Shown here one piece after another: positions 8,805-18,892 of a DNA stretch of 64,000 bases (the first letter of the stretch is position 1; every line of letters starts with the position of its first letter). Origin of the DNA: Thalassococcus_A lentus (lineage in GTDB: Bacteria; Pseudomonadota; Alphaproteobacteria; Rhodobacterales; Rhodobacteraceae). Location of the stretch: assembly GCF_028023555.1 (NCBI RefSeq), contig NZ_JAQIOY010000002.1:744001-808000 (forward strand), written 5' to 3'. The position numbers and the translations under genes are program-made. The notes under the pieces were generated by a model, which did not search any database, had not been told where the DNA came from, and saw nothing but the letters and a program-made list of their open reading frames with translations.

Positions 8805-10175
8805 TCAGCCCAAAACCGCGCGGGTGACATCGCCCAGCTTTGAGGCGATTTCATCTGCTTCGTCGCGGGTCAGACAGAACGGGGGCGCAAAGCCAAGAAT
8901 GTCGCCCTGTGGCATTGCCCGCGCAATCACACCGCGCTCAAGCAGCGCAGCGGCGAGACGTGGCCCGACCTTGTCAGCGGGATCAAAGAAGCCGCGTGTT
9001 TCGCGATCTTTGACAAATTCAACCGCACACAAAAGCCCTTCGCCGCGCACTTCGCCCACATGGGGATGAGACCCCAACGCATCCTGCAAGACGGCTTTTA
9101 AATACGCTCCAACATCGCGGGCATTCGCAATCAGATCCAGATCGTCGATCAGTTTAAGATTGGCCACGCCCGCAGCAGCGCCGATTGGATGGGCAGAATA
9201 GGTCCAGCCATGCCCGATAGGCCCGTTTTCGTCGGTCCCTCGCTCCAGCACGGCCCAGACCTTGTCACTGACAATGCTCCCTGACAGCGGTGCGTAGGCC
9301 GAAGTCAGTCCCTTTGCGATGGTGATGATATCAGGCCGCATCCCATAGTGATCCGATCCGAACATGCTGCCCAAACGGCCAAAGCCTGTCACCACTTCGT
9401 CCGCGATCAACAAGATGTCATGGCGGTCCAGCACTTCTTGAATCGCGGGCCAATAGCCATCAGGCGGCGGCACCAAGCCGCCGGTTCCCAAAGCGGGCTC
9501 GCCAATGAAGGCCGCGATGGTATCGGCCCCTTCCTTGGCGATCAGCGCTTCGAGGGCCTCAACACAATGCGCGACGAACTGTGCCTCGGATTGGTCATGG
9601 TCCGCGCGGCGGTAGTAGTACGGCGCTTCTGTATGAAGAACCTGAGCCAAGGGCAGATCGAATTTCTTGTGGAACAGCTCCAGCCCCGTCAGCGACCCGG
9701 TCATCAGGCCGGACCCATGATAACCACGCCAGCGCGAGATGATCTTTTTCTTTTCCGGACGCCCGAGGATATTTTTGAAATACCAAACCAATTTGATGTT
9801 GGTTTCATTCGCGTCCGACCCTGAAAGACCAAAGTAGACCTTGCTCATGTTCGACGGAGCGCGGTCCAGTACCATTTTGGCGAGGGTAATTGACGCCTCT
9901 GTGCCGTGACCGACATAGGAATGATAGTAGGCCAGTTCCTTGGCCTGATCCGCGATGGCCTGCGCGATTTCAGGACGGCCATAGCCGACGTTCACACAAT
10001 AGAGCCCGGCAAAGGAATCCAGCAAACGATTGCCGTCACGATCCTCGATGTGACAGCCACTGCCTCCGGTCACGATCCGTTGCGGCAGATCTCCACGGGC
10101 AAAATCGGCCAGATGTGTGGATGGATGAAAGAAGTTTTCCCGGTCCCATTGGTCCAGTTGGTCATTTCTGAGCAT
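8805..10175 (-). CDS. Class III (omega-amino acid/polyamine-type) aminotransferase
   Basis: PLP-dependent fold-type I aminotransferase that moves a terminal amino group, usually to pyruvate. From the ATG at 10175 it is 456 residues, the usual length for this roseobacter family; a GTG at 10313 would add 46 alanine-rich residues and has no ribosome-binding site. Visible features are SGSDANETNIKLVWYF (PLP phosphate region, about 118-133), GYHGSG at 151, the aspartate pair region LIADEVVTGFGR at 257-268 with D259, and Schiff-base K288 in ITIAKGLTSAYAP. It reads like putrescine/omega-amino-acid:pyruvate transaminases. Downstream of a EutB-like gene and near two deacetylase genes, it may act on a diamine or its acid. 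The substrate is inferred. Confidence 0.88.
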   Translation of the reverse strand: MLRNDQLDQWDRENFFHPSTHLADFARGDLPQRIVTGGSGCHIEDRDGNRLLDSFAGLYCVNVGYGRPEIAQAIADQAKELAYYHSYVGHGTEASITLAKMVLDRAPSNMSKVYFGLSGSDANETNIKLVWYFKNILGRPEKKKIISRWRGYHGSGLMTGSLTGLELFHKKFDLPLAQVLHTEAPYYYRRADHDQSEAQFVAHCVEALEALIAKEGADTIAAFIGEPALGTGGLVPPPDGYWPAIQEVLDRHDILLIADEVVTGFGRLGSMFGSDHYGMRPDIITIAKGLTSAYAPLSGSIVSDKVWAVLERGTDENGPIGHGWTYSAHPIGAAAGVANLKLIDDLDLIANARDVGAYLKAVLQDALGSHPHVGEVRGEGLLCAVEFVKDRETRGFFDPADKVGPRLAAALLERGVIARAMPQGDILGFAPPFCLTRDEADEIASKLGDVTRAVLG

Positions 10176-10376
10176 TGGCTTACCCCAAGCCTTGGGCGGC
10201 GCGCCGCCAGTTGCAGAATGGAGAGCCTGTCGCGCAACGGCCTTGGGTGGCCCGAACGGCAAGCTCCGCTCCGCCCCGGCAGCAGCGCGCAATGCCTTTA
10301 TTGCCTGAGACACCGAAAAACTAACCCAAGAGAAAACAATGCACCAGTTTGGATTGTGTGAAAGTCTCCGGTACCA

Positions 10377-11396
10377 TCACAGCACTCTACCGGCGCCATA
10401 CCGCTTGCCCGCCAAGATCCGATCTCCGAGCTGGATATCCTGCCCCGAGATGATCTGCAGGAACTGATCCATATCCAGATTGCGGCCAGTGATGATTGTG
10501 GCCACCGGGCCCTTGGGTTTTCTAAGTTTTCCAGCCAGCATCGCAGCCATACCGACAACGCAGGCGCCTTCGGCCACGATGCGATCTTCGAAGAACAAGA
10601 CCTGCATGGCATCGCGGATCTCTGCTTCGCTCACCAGTACCACATCGTCAAGCAGTGCATTGCAAAGCGGAAAACTGAGCTGGTTGTTCAAGCCGATGCC
10701 ACCGCCCAGACTGTCTGCCAGACTGGCGACCTCTTCCACCTCGACCGGGTGACCTGCCTTGATCGAGGCATGCATGGCCGCGCCGCGATCCATCGAGATG
10801 CCGATCACTTCGACAGCGGGGTTGATCGCTTTGGCCGCAACACAAATTCCGGCAGCCAGACCGCCGCCCGACAAAGGCACGAGGATGGTCTTGAGATCTG
10901 GCCGGGCCTCCATCATCTCAAGCCCGATGGTGCCCTGCCCCGCGATGACAAACGGATCATCAAAAGGCGAGATTTCAACCAACCCGTCGGAATGCACCAA
11001 ACGCTGGCTTTCCGCCATGGCATCGTCCTGACTGGTGCCTGTGATGGAAACCTCTGCGCCCAAGGCCTTGATGCCATCGATCTTGGCCTTTGGCACCAGC
11101 TCCGACATGCAGATCACCGCACGCAGCCCTTTTTTGGCGGCTGCATAGGCAACCCCTCGGCCATGGTTGCCAGTCGAGCAACAGGTCACACCGCTAACGC
11201 TTTCGGGCAGGTTCATGACTGCATTGTAGGCTCCGCGCAGCTTGAACGCGCCAATCGGCTGCATGTTTTCAAGCTTCAGCAGGAAATCCTGACCACAAAG
11301 CCGACTCATGAATGGCGACGGCACCATCGGCGTTTGATCGGCAACGCCACGGATCACTTGCTGAGCCTTGGAAATATCTGCAAGTGTCACGGGCAC
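10377..11396 (-). CDS. EutB-like PLP-dependent threonine/hydroxyectoine-type dehydratase
   Basis: Fold-type II PLP enzyme of the serine/threonine dehydratase family, closest in recalled motifs to hydroxyectoine-utilisation dehydratase EutB. The GTG at 11396 follows a strong AAAGGAG site at 8-base spacing, giving 339 residues. PLP-lysine K52 lies in IGAFKLRGAYNAV, with STGNHGRG and the phosphate loop LSGGGLAAG. EutB-like stretches are CMSELVPKAKIDGIKALGAE, MDRGAAMHASIKAG and SLADSLGGGIGLNN. No EutA, EutC, EutD or EutE gene lies in the window, so the substrate may be a different hydroxy-amino acid. It diverges from the M20 deacetylase and is followed by the aminotransferase. Confidence 0.8.
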   Translation of the reverse strand: MPVTLADISKAQQVIRGVADQTPMVPSPFMSRLCGQDFLLKLENMQPIGAFKLRGAYNAVMNLPESVSGVTCCSTGNHGRGVAYAAAKKGLRAVICMSELVPKAKIDGIKALGAEVSITGTSQDDAMAESQRLVHSDGLVEISPFDDPFVIAGQGTIGLEMMEARPDLKTILVPLSGGGLAAGICVAAKAINPAVEVIGISMDRGAAMHASIKAGHPVEVEEVASLADSLGGGIGLNNQLSFPLCNALLDDVVLVSEAEIRDAMQVLFFEDRIVAEGACVVGMAAMLAGKLRKPKGPVATIITGRNLDMDQFLQIISGQDIQLGDRILAGKRYGAGRVL

Positions 11397-11418
11397 GCTC
11401 TGGTCTCCTTTTGATTGG

Positions 11419-11441
11419 ATACGCGGCGCCCGGCGCCGTAT
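11419..11441. promoter_or_regulatory. Dyad in the divergent promoter between the EutB-like and M20 genes
   Basis: ATAC and GTAT flank GGCGCC-C-GGCGCC, forming a dyad with a two-base bulge on one side. It lies in the 123-bp region between the divergent starts at 11396 and 11520. A shared operator is possible, but no regulator is encoded nearby. Confidence 0.3.
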
Positions 11442-11519
11442 GTCTGGCACGGGGACAGCACCACAGGTTCAACAAAGGTGTCAACGGCCCCGGTCAGACA
11501 CAGCGCTAAGGAGATCGCC

Positions 11520-12674
11520 TTGGACAGGCTTGAAAACACCATCGCCCTTCTGTCCGAGTTTGTCGCGTTTCCGACGATCTCTTCTGACTCCAATCTCGAC
11601 ATGATTGCCCGTCTGGCCAATCTGCTGGAGCAGGCCGGCGCACGCGTCGAAACCTTCCACAATCCCGAAGGCACCAAGGCCAATCTCTTTGCCACCATCG
11701 GTCCCGAGCGCGATGGCGGCATCGTTCTATCAGGGCATTCAGATGTGGTGCCCGTCACGGATCAGGAATGGACCCATGATCCCTTTGCGATGGTTCGGCG
11801 CGACGAAAAACTGTTTGGGCGGGGAACCTGTGACATGAAGGGGTTCATCGCGGCGGCGGTGAGTATGGCGCCGCTTTTTGCACAGCGCGCCCGCACGCGA
11901 CCGATCCATTTCGCGTTCACCTATGAAGAAGAAGTCGGCTGCATCGGCGCGCAGGCTCTGGTCGAATCCCTGAAGGCCAAGGGCATTCGCCCTGCCGTTG
12001 GCATTATTGGCGAGCCAACAGAGATGCGCATCATCGAGGGTCACAAGGGGTGCTGCGAATACACCACTCGCTTTGAAGGGCTGGCCGGGCATGGGTCCGC
12101 GCCGGATCGCGGCGTGAATGCGGTGGAATATGCCGTGCGCTATGTGGCCCGTCTGATGGAGCTGCGCGAAACCCTGAAGACCCGCGCCCCCCACAACAGC
12201 CGGTTTGAGCCTCCCTGGACAACGATCAACACTGGCGCTGTCCATGGTGGCATTGCGCACAACGTGATTGCGGATCATGCAACGGTGGACTGGGAAATGA
12301 GGCCGGTTCAGGCATCGGACGGGCCTTTTGTGCGGCAGGACATGCAGGCCTATGTGAACGACGTGCTGCTGCCGCAAATGCGGGCCGTCTGGCCTGATGC
12401 GCGCATCGAAACGGAAACCATGGGCGAAGTGGGCGGACTGGAGCCCACCGAAACAAACGAAGCCAAGCGTATCGTCGCCGAGCTGACGGGTGCCAATGAT
12501 TCAGATGTGGTCGCCTTTGGCACCGAGGCGGGGATCTTTCAGTCCATGGGCATGGATGTTGTGGTATGCGGCCCCGGTTCTATCGATCAGGCGCATAAGG
12601 CGGATGAATTTATCGAAATCAGCCAGCTTTCTCGCTGCCTCGACATGCTGGAACGGCTGGCCGGCAAGCTATAG
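11520..12674 (+). CDS. M20/ArgE-family deacetylase, TTG start
   Basis: Zinc-dependent amidase of the acetylornithine deacetylase/succinyl-diaminopimelate desuccinylase family. The preferred start is a TTG at 11520 placed 6 bases after AAGGAG, which gives 384 residues, the normal ArgE length. The longer frame from 11415 overlaps the divergent promoter. Metal-site motifs are LSGHSDVVPV, GRGTCDMKG, the catalytic glutamate in YEEEVGC, GEPTEM, and the C-terminal histidine in DQAHKADEFIE. It removes an acyl group from an N-acyl amino acid or diamine. A second, unrelated deacetylase follows 79 bp downstream on the same strand, suggesting a pathway through an acetylated polyamine or diamino acid (inference). 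Confidence 0.87.
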   Translation: MDRLENTIALLSEFVAFPTISSDSNLDMIARLANLLEQAGARVETFHNPEGTKANLFATIGPERDGGIVLSGHSDVVPVTDQEWTHDPFAMVRRDEKLFGRGTCDMKGFIAAAVSMAPLFAQRARTRPIHFAFTYEEEVGCIGAQALVESLKAKGIRPAVGIIGEPTEMRIIEGHKGCCEYTTRFEGLAGHGSAPDRGVNAVEYAVRYVARLMELRETLKTRAPHNSRFEPPWTTINTGAVHGGIAHNVIADHATVDWEMRPVQASDGPFVRQDMQAYVNDVLLPQMRAVWPDARIETETMGEVGGLEPTETNEAKRIVAELTGANDSDVVAFGTEAGIFQSMGMDVVVCGPGSIDQAHKADEFIEISQLSRCLDMLERLAGKL

Positions 12675-12753
12675 TTCGTTTGACCTCGGGCGGGCGGTTG
12701 CGCGATGCTGACCGCGCAGCGCCCCTACGGCGTCACCCAAAACGGAGCCCACC

Positions 12754-13773
12754 ATGAAGGCCTTTTTCGATCCGCGCCAAAAATCCCATGACCCGCAACA
12801 CTTCATGGCGCGCGGACAACGGCTGCCCAGCCCAGAGGCGCCGAAACGGGCTGACATTCTTTTGCGCGGCGCACAGGCTGCGGGGTGCCACGTCGAAACC
12901 CCGCCTGACCACGGCCAAGCGCCCATCAGCGCCATTCACAGCGCCGAATACCTGTCTTTTTTACAAACCATTCATGCCCGCTGGAGAGCGATGCCCGGCG
13001 CCGGTGACGAGGTTATCCCGAACGTCCACCCTGCCAATCGCACCGACAGCTATCCCAGTTCGCCGATTGGGCTGGCGGGTTATCATCAGGCAGACACCGC
13101 ATGCCCGATCTCGGCTGAGACATGGCACGCGGCCTACTGGTCGGCTCAAACAGCGCTGAGCGCCTCTGAAGCGGCGTTGAACGATGGCGTGGCCTATGCG
13201 CTGTGCAGGCCACCGGGCCATCACGCCTTTGGCGATCTGGCAGGCGGCTTTTGTTTTCTCAACAACGCGGCCATCGCAGCCGAACACCTGCGGTGCAAGG
13301 GGCTGCGCCCTGCAATTCTGGACGTTGATGTGCACCATGGGAATGGCACGCAAGGGATTTTCTATGAACGCAGCGATGTGTTGACCGTCTCGATCCACGC
13401 CAATCCAGAGGCGTTTTATCCCTTCTACTGGGGCCACGGGTCGGAACGCGGCAAAGGCGCGGGCCTTGGTTCAAATCTGAACCTGCCCTTGGCGCTCGGA
13501 ACGGGCAACGACGGTTTCATCGCCGCGCTTGAAACAGCGCTGGACCGGATCACCTGCTTTGCTGCCGATGTGATCGTCGTGGCGCTTGGACTGGATGCGC
13601 ATGAATCCGATCCGTTTCAGGGCCTGACGGTGACAACCGAAGGGTTCGGTGCCATTGCCGCTGCCATAAAGGCCGCCGGAAAACCCACCGTGCTGGTGCA
13701 GGAAGGTGGCTATGTCTCGGACGATCTGGGTGCCAACCTGACCCGGTTTCTTGACGGCTATCTGGGCCGCTGA
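12754..13773 (+). CDS. Acetylpolyamine amidohydrolase-like (histone deacetylase superfamily)
   Basis: Zinc hydrolase of the arginase/deacetylase fold that removes acetyl groups from amines. The 339-residue length matches Mycoplana ramosa acetylpolyamine amidohydrolase. The catalytic histidines sit in RPPGHH (152-157) and the zinc ligands are D192 and H194 in DVDVHHGNGTQ and D280 in LGLDAHESDPF. The N-terminal loop FFDPRQKSHDP is also of this subfamily. GGAG precedes the ATG. The neighbouring M20 deacetylase, aminotransferase and TRAP operon point to catabolism of acetylated polyamines, but the exact substrate is not shown. Confidence 0.88.
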   Translation: MKAFFDPRQKSHDPQHFMARGQRLPSPEAPKRADILLRGAQAAGCHVETPPDHGQAPISAIHSAEYLSFLQTIHARWRAMPGAGDEVIPNVHPANRTDSYPSSPIGLAGYHQADTACPISAETWHAAYWSAQTALSASEAALNDGVAYALCRPPGHHAFGDLAGGFCFLNNAAIAAEHLRCKGLRPAILDVDVHHGNGTQGIFYERSDVLTVSIHANPEAFYPFYWGHGSERGKGAGLGSNLNLPLALGTGNDGFIAALETALDRITCFAADVIVVALGLDAHESDPFQGLTVTTEGFGAIAAAIKAAGKPTVLVQEGGYVSDDLGANLTRFLDGYLGR

Positions 13774-13801
13774 CCTTCCCTGACGCGGCCCAGTCAAAAT
13801 A

Positions 13802-13829
13802 AAACACGCGCCCCAAAGGACGCGTGTTT
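13802..13829. terminator. Bidirectional terminator hairpin
   Basis: AAACACGCG at 13802-13810 pairs perfectly with CGCGTGTTT at 13821-13829 over a 10-base loop. A-rich and T-rich flanks on each strand make it suitable for both the deacetylase gene and the converging TRAP operon. Confidence 0.75.
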
Positions 13830-13851
13830 CTTTGTCAAAGCTCAGTCGGGA

Positions 13852-15297
13852 TCAGTTGCCGTAGGCGTAGGACGGCAACCAAGTCACCAATGCCGGATAG
13901 GCAAAGACAATCACCAGACCAAGCAGCTGAACCAGAACGAACGGGATCACGCCGCGATAGATGTGCGCCAACGAGATCTCGGGCGGACAGACCCCCTTGA
14001 GATAAAACAGCGCAAAACCGACAGGCGGTGTCAGGAACGAAGTTTGCAACGTGACCGCCACTAGGATCGCGAACCAAACCACCGACGGGTCATTGACCAC
14101 TCCGAAACCATTGATCGCGAGATCAAGCGAAAGGATCACCGGCAGCATCAGCGGCATGATGATGATCGTGATTTCGATCCAATCCAGCAAGAATCCCAGC
14201 AGGAATACGATGAACAGGATAAAGCCCACGGTCATGTAGGGATCACCGTCAAAGGCATTCAGAACCAAGTGCTCGATGATTTCATCGCCGCCGTAACGGC
14301 GCAGAACAAAGGCAAAGAAGTTTGCCGCAAGGAAGATACCAACGATATAACCAGCGGTGTTCAAGGTTGACCGGCTGACATCCGCCATGACGCGCATATT
14401 AAGCTTGCCATTAAACAGCGCCAGCAAGGTTGCGCCCAAGGCACCGAGACCCGAAGCTTCGGTCGGGGTTGCGATACCGGCAAAGATCGAGCCAAGAACC
14501 AGCAGGATCAACAGCATCGGCGGCACGACGGCCAAGAGCACTTCCTTGATGACAGGCCAGCCCACCTCGTCCGCCTTTTCGGGCGCGGGCATCGCACTGG
14601 GGTTCAGAAACCCGTAGATGACGATGAAGACGATATAGAGCGCGCCCAGCAAGAGGCCGGGGAACAACGCGCCCATGAACAGATCACCCAGACTGATGGC
14701 AAGCTGATCGGACATGATCACCAACATGATCGACGGTGGGATCAGAATACCCAAGGTGCCCGCCGATGCGATGGTGCCTGTCGCAATCGGTTTGGAATAG
14801 TTCTGGCTCATCATTTGGGGCAATGCCATGACCCCTAGCAGGGTCACCGACGCGCCAATCACCCCTGTTGATGCCGCAAGGATGATACCGATCAGCAGAA
14901 CTGTCAGGGACAAGCCACCACGCAGACCGCCGAACAGCTTTTGCATAGACTGCATCATGCGCTGTGCCACGCCGGACTGATCCAACATGAGGCCCATGAA
15001 AATAAACATCGGCAAGGCTACGAGAACCGGGTTTTTGACAATCGATCCGAACAGACGCCCGGACAGTGCCTGCAATTTCTGATAGGCTATGCCGGTGCGA
15101 TCAAACTCGATGATGTCGCGGAAGGTGCCCCGGAAAGGATCTAGGAAGAATTCCGCGATCAGGACAAAGATCAGCGAAATCCCGACCAGAGCCATAGCCA
15201 CGGGGATGCCGCGAAACAGCATGAAGATGAAACCACCGAACATGAAAAGAACAGCAATTTCGTTCAGGGTCAGGAACTGACCAAGAAAACTCAGCAT
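13852..15297 (-). CDS. TRAP transporter large permease (DctM-type), second system
   Basis: Large permease of a TRAP transporter, 481 residues, with about a dozen hydrophobic segments. DctM-type signatures include VALPMFIFMGLMLDQSGVAQRM with its helix break, GASVTLLGVMALPQMM, ASAGTLGILIPPSIMLVI and LGFLLDWIEITIIIMPLMLP. The start overlaps the small-permease stop by one base. Its partner binding protein is TakP-like, a group known to carry 2-oxoacids or related acids. It has a central loop of about 40 residues (FLNPSAMPAPEKADEVG) typical of longer DctM proteins. Confidence 0.93.
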   Translation of the reverse strand: MLSFLGQFLTLNEIAVLFMFGGFIFMLFRGIPVAMALVGISLIFVLIAEFFLDPFRGTFRDIIEFDRTGIAYQKLQALSGRLFGSIVKNPVLVALPMFIFMGLMLDQSGVAQRMMQSMQKLFGGLRGGLSLTVLLIGIILAASTGVIGASVTLLGVMALPQMMSQNYSKPIATGTIASAGTLGILIPPSIMLVIMSDQLAISLGDLFMGALFPGLLLGALYIVFIVIYGFLNPSAMPAPEKADEVGWPVIKEVLLAVVPPMLLILLVLGSIFAGIATPTEASGLGALGATLLALFNGKLNMRVMADVSRSTLNTAGYIVGIFLAANFFAFVLRRYGGDEIIEHLVLNAFDGDPYMTVGFILFIVFLLGFLLDWIEITIIIMPLMLPVILSLDLAINGFGVVNDPSVVWFAILVAVTLQTSFLTPPVGFALFYLKGVCPPEISLAHIYRGVIPFVLVQLLGLVIVFAYPALVTWLPSYAYGN

Positions 15298-16112
15298 CAG
15301 CGTGCCCTCCGCGCGTCACGCAGGATGGCAGCGCCAATCAGCATGAGTGTCAGCCCCAAAGAGATGACGATTGTGTATTTGATATCCCAAGGACCAGCCT
15401 CGAATTCGTCAAAGATTGGCTTGCGCGAAATCGTGCGGGGGATTTGCCCTTCGGGCAATGTCAGCCAGTGATAGCTGTACAGCACGTAGTAAAGGATCAG
15501 GTTTACGACGAACATTGTCGATGGGAATGCCCAGAGCAGTTTGCGGCCCAGCGTCGGTTCGGTCAGAACCTTCATCCGGCGCAGGTACATCGACCACAGC
15601 GCCACCGCCATCAGCACAAAGGACAGATTGAGCAGGATTTTCAGGATCCAGAGATTATGCAGGCCGTTGGGACTGTCTGAACCTTCGTCGGCCATGACCG
15701 AGGCGATTGCATAGCCAAAGGTCACGTCCCAGCTGAGAATGACAAAAGGCAAAAAACACCAGACCAGCGCAAAGATATCGATCCGCGCTTTGCGCTTGGG
15801 ATCGTAGTTGTCATAGAAAATATCGACGCGCACATGGCTGTTGGTGGTCACCGCATAGGCCACGCCTATCAGAACCGCTGCACCGTACAGCCACCACTGG
15901 AAGTCATCCAACCATGCCTGATTGTGCCCAGCCTGCCGCAAGATGACCTGCGCACAGATAGCGATCATGAGGATCGGAAAGATCCAGGCAAAGATGTTGG
16001 AAATGCCAACAACCAGGCGGTCGCCCTTGTTGTGCTCGGCCCGGTCAATTTCGCCCGGGTCGTAAATCGCCACAGGCATTTCTGCCACCTGCGGATCGGT
16101 GCCATCCTGCAT
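15297..16112 (-). CDS. TRAP transporter small permease (DctQ-type), second system
   Basis: Small TRAP permease, 271 residues from the ATG at 16112; a TTG 18 bases further upstream is less likely. It is longer than simple DctQ proteins because of an acidic cytoplasmic N-terminus and an extra loop (SYHWLTLPEGQIPRTISRKP). The helices include NIFAWIFPILMIAICAQVIL and FQWWLYGAAVLIGVAYAV, followed by TNSHVRVDIFYDNYDPKRKA, the usual polar loop. It is coupled to the large permease by TGATG. Confidence 0.9.
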   Translation of the reverse strand: MQDGTDPQVAEMPVAIYDPGEIDRAEHNKGDRLVVGISNIFAWIFPILMIAICAQVILRQAGHNQAWLDDFQWWLYGAAVLIGVAYAVTTNSHVRVDIFYDNYDPKRKARIDIFALVWCFLPFVILSWDVTFGYAIASVMADEGSDSPNGLHNLWILKILLNLSFVLMAVALWSMYLRRMKVLTEPTLGRKLLWAFPSTMFVVNLILYYVLYSYHWLTLPEGQIPRTISRKPIFDEFEAGPWDIKYTIVISLGLTLMLIGAAILRDARRAR

Positions 16113-16163
16113 GATGTCAGCCCCCGTCAATTATTTTGGGTGTTTCGCGCCATAGTGCGCAGA

Positions 16164-16187
16164 TGGGCAGGCCAAGCGGCCTGCCCA
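16164..16187 (-). promoter_or_regulatory. Intra-operon stem-loop after the second dctP
   Basis: Perfect 10-bp inverted repeat, TGGGCAGGCC at 16164-16173 and GGCCTGCCCA at 16178-16187, with a 4-base loop. It lies between the binding-protein stop and the small-permease start, as in the other operons here that begin with a binding-protein gene. Confidence 0.6.
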
Positions 16188-16209
16188 AATGGTGTCACGA
16201 GTACCGCAA

Positions 16210-17253
<1,044 letters not shown>

Positions 17254-17438
17254 TGATGATCTCCTCCCTGAGATGCGTATTTACTCGCCGTTTTCCTCTG
17301 GCGGGCGGCGTGCATTCGGAACGTTGCCCGTTTGCCAGCGGCAGGTCAACCGCGAGTTGGTAACAAAACTAGACCAAAAACCCGCATGTCAAGAATTAGA
17401 TGTGTTCTTTTCAGGCAATCAGCGCGATCGACCAGCCG

Positions 17439-17448
17439 TTAGCGCTAA
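17439..17448. promoter_or_regulatory. LacI-type palindrome upstream of the second TRAP operon
   Basis: TTAGCGCTAA, a perfect 10-bp palindrome with the central CG typical of LacI-family operators. It overlaps the stop codon of the upstream aminotransferase. The identical sequence occurs at 22431-22440 between the arabonate-type dehydratase and gnd. Confidence 0.45.
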
Positions 17449-18782
17449 AGCGATTCTACCTGTTCCAGCACCGTGGTCACCGCCCGCGCCAAGCTGTCCA
17501 TCGCCCCTGCCAATTCGTCATCCGAAGCAACAAAGGGCGGCGCGAGCAGGACATGGTCACCGGATTTCCCGTCACGTGTGCCGGGCATTGGATAGCATAC
17601 CAACCCCTCGGCAAAGGCCGCCTTTTTCAATTTGCCCGCGAGACCCAGCCGCGCATCGAACGGTGTTTTGCTGTCCCGGTCGGCAACAAATTCGATCCCC
17701 CAGAAAAACCCGCGGCCGCGAATGTCGCCAACATGTGGGTTCTGGCCGAAGCGGGCATGCAGCATGCCTGCGAAATCCGCGCTGCGTTCAGCCACCCGCG
17801 CAGGCAGGTCGTTGTCGAGCAACTCGCGCACCACGGCCAGCGCCGCAGCCGCTGCCACCGGATGACCCAGATAGGTGTGCCCATGCTGGAAGAACCCCGA
17901 GCCATCGCGAATGGCGTCGTAGATTTTTCTTGAGCTCAGCATGGCCCCAATCGGCTGATAGCCCGCGCCCAGCCCCTTGGCGATACACAGGATATCCGGC
18001 GCAACCTGATCGGCATTGCAGGCAAACAGATGCCCGGTGCGACCCATGCCACACATGACTTCGTCGAGGATCAGCAAGACACCGTAGCGGTCGCAGATTT
18101 CGCGAATGCGCTTGAAATACCCGGCAACAGCGGGCACCGCGCCCAAGGTGGCCCCCACCACAGGCTCGGCCATAAAGGCCATGACCGTGTCAGGCCCCAA
18201 TCGCAGGATTTCCTGCTCCAGTTCATCCGCGACCCGTGCGCCATAGGCTTCAACCGTTTCATCGGGCTGGCGTTCGGCATATTCGTAGCAAGGCGAAATA
18301 TGGCTGACATCCACCAGCAGGGGCGAAAACTGTTCCCGGCGCCATTCGTTTCCGCCGGCGGCCAACGCTCCGAGAGTGTTGCCATGATAGCTCTGGCGGC
18401 GCGCGATCAGGTGGCGGCGCTGCGGCTGGCCAACTTCCACGTAATATTGCCGCGCCAGTTTGATTGCGCTTTCGACCGCTTCGGACCCACCTGAAACAAA
18501 ATAGACCCGGTCCAGATCGCCCGGGGCGTTCGCAATCAGCAAATCAGCCAGTTCCTCGGCCGGGTCCGACGTGAAAAAGCCGGTGTGGGCAAAGGCCAGT
18601 CGGTCAACCTGATCCTTGATTGCAGAAGCCACACGGGCGTTCGAATGCCCAAGACAGGATACCGCCGCCCCACCTGAGCCATCGAAATACCGCTTGCCTT
18701 GTGCGTCCACCAAAAAACAGCCATCGCCGCGCACGGCGGTTGGCAAATCACTGTGGCAATGGCGGGGAAATACGTGGCTCAT
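17445..18782 (-). CDS. Class III aminotransferase
   Basis: PLP-dependent aminotransferase, 445 residues from the ATG at 18782, which has GGAG at 7-base spacing. An upstream frame of 38 codons overlaps the sulfatase region and looks non-coding. Features are SGGSEAVESAIKLARQY (97-113), SYHGNTLGA at 131, ILDEVMCGMGRTG at 238 with D240, and Schiff-base K269 in CIAKGLGAGYQP. The family includes many omega-amino-acid and diamine transaminases; the acceptor and donor cannot be read. It lies just downstream of the sulfatase-like gene on the same strand and probably shares its transcript. Confidence 0.87.
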   Translation of the reverse strand: MSHVFPRHCHSDLPTAVRGDGCFLVDAQGKRYFDGSGGAAVSCLGHSNARVASAIKDQVDRLAFAHTGFFTSDPAEELADLLIANAPGDLDRVYFVSGGSEAVESAIKLARQYYVEVGQPQRRHLIARRQSYHGNTLGALAAGGNEWRREQFSPLLVDVSHISPCYEYAERQPDETVEAYGARVADELEQEILRLGPDTVMAFMAEPVVGATLGAVPAVAGYFKRIREICDRYGVLLILDEVMCGMGRTGHLFACNADQVAPDILCIAKGLGAGYQPIGAMLSSRKIYDAIRDGSGFFQHGHTYLGHPVAAAAALAVVRELLDNDLPARVAERSADFAGMLHARFGQNPHVGDIRGRGFFWGIEFVADRDSKTPFDARLGLAGKLKKAAFAEGLVCYPMPGTRDGKSGDHVLLAPPFVASDDELAGAMDSLARAVTTVLEQVESL

Positions 18783-18892
18783 GTCTGTCTCCAAAGACGA
18801 ATCTGCGACAAGCGGACAGTGCCAGTCTATGTGCAGGACGCCGAATGGATGCAAAGAGTTTTGCCCATCCCAAATTAAAAAACCGTGCCGGG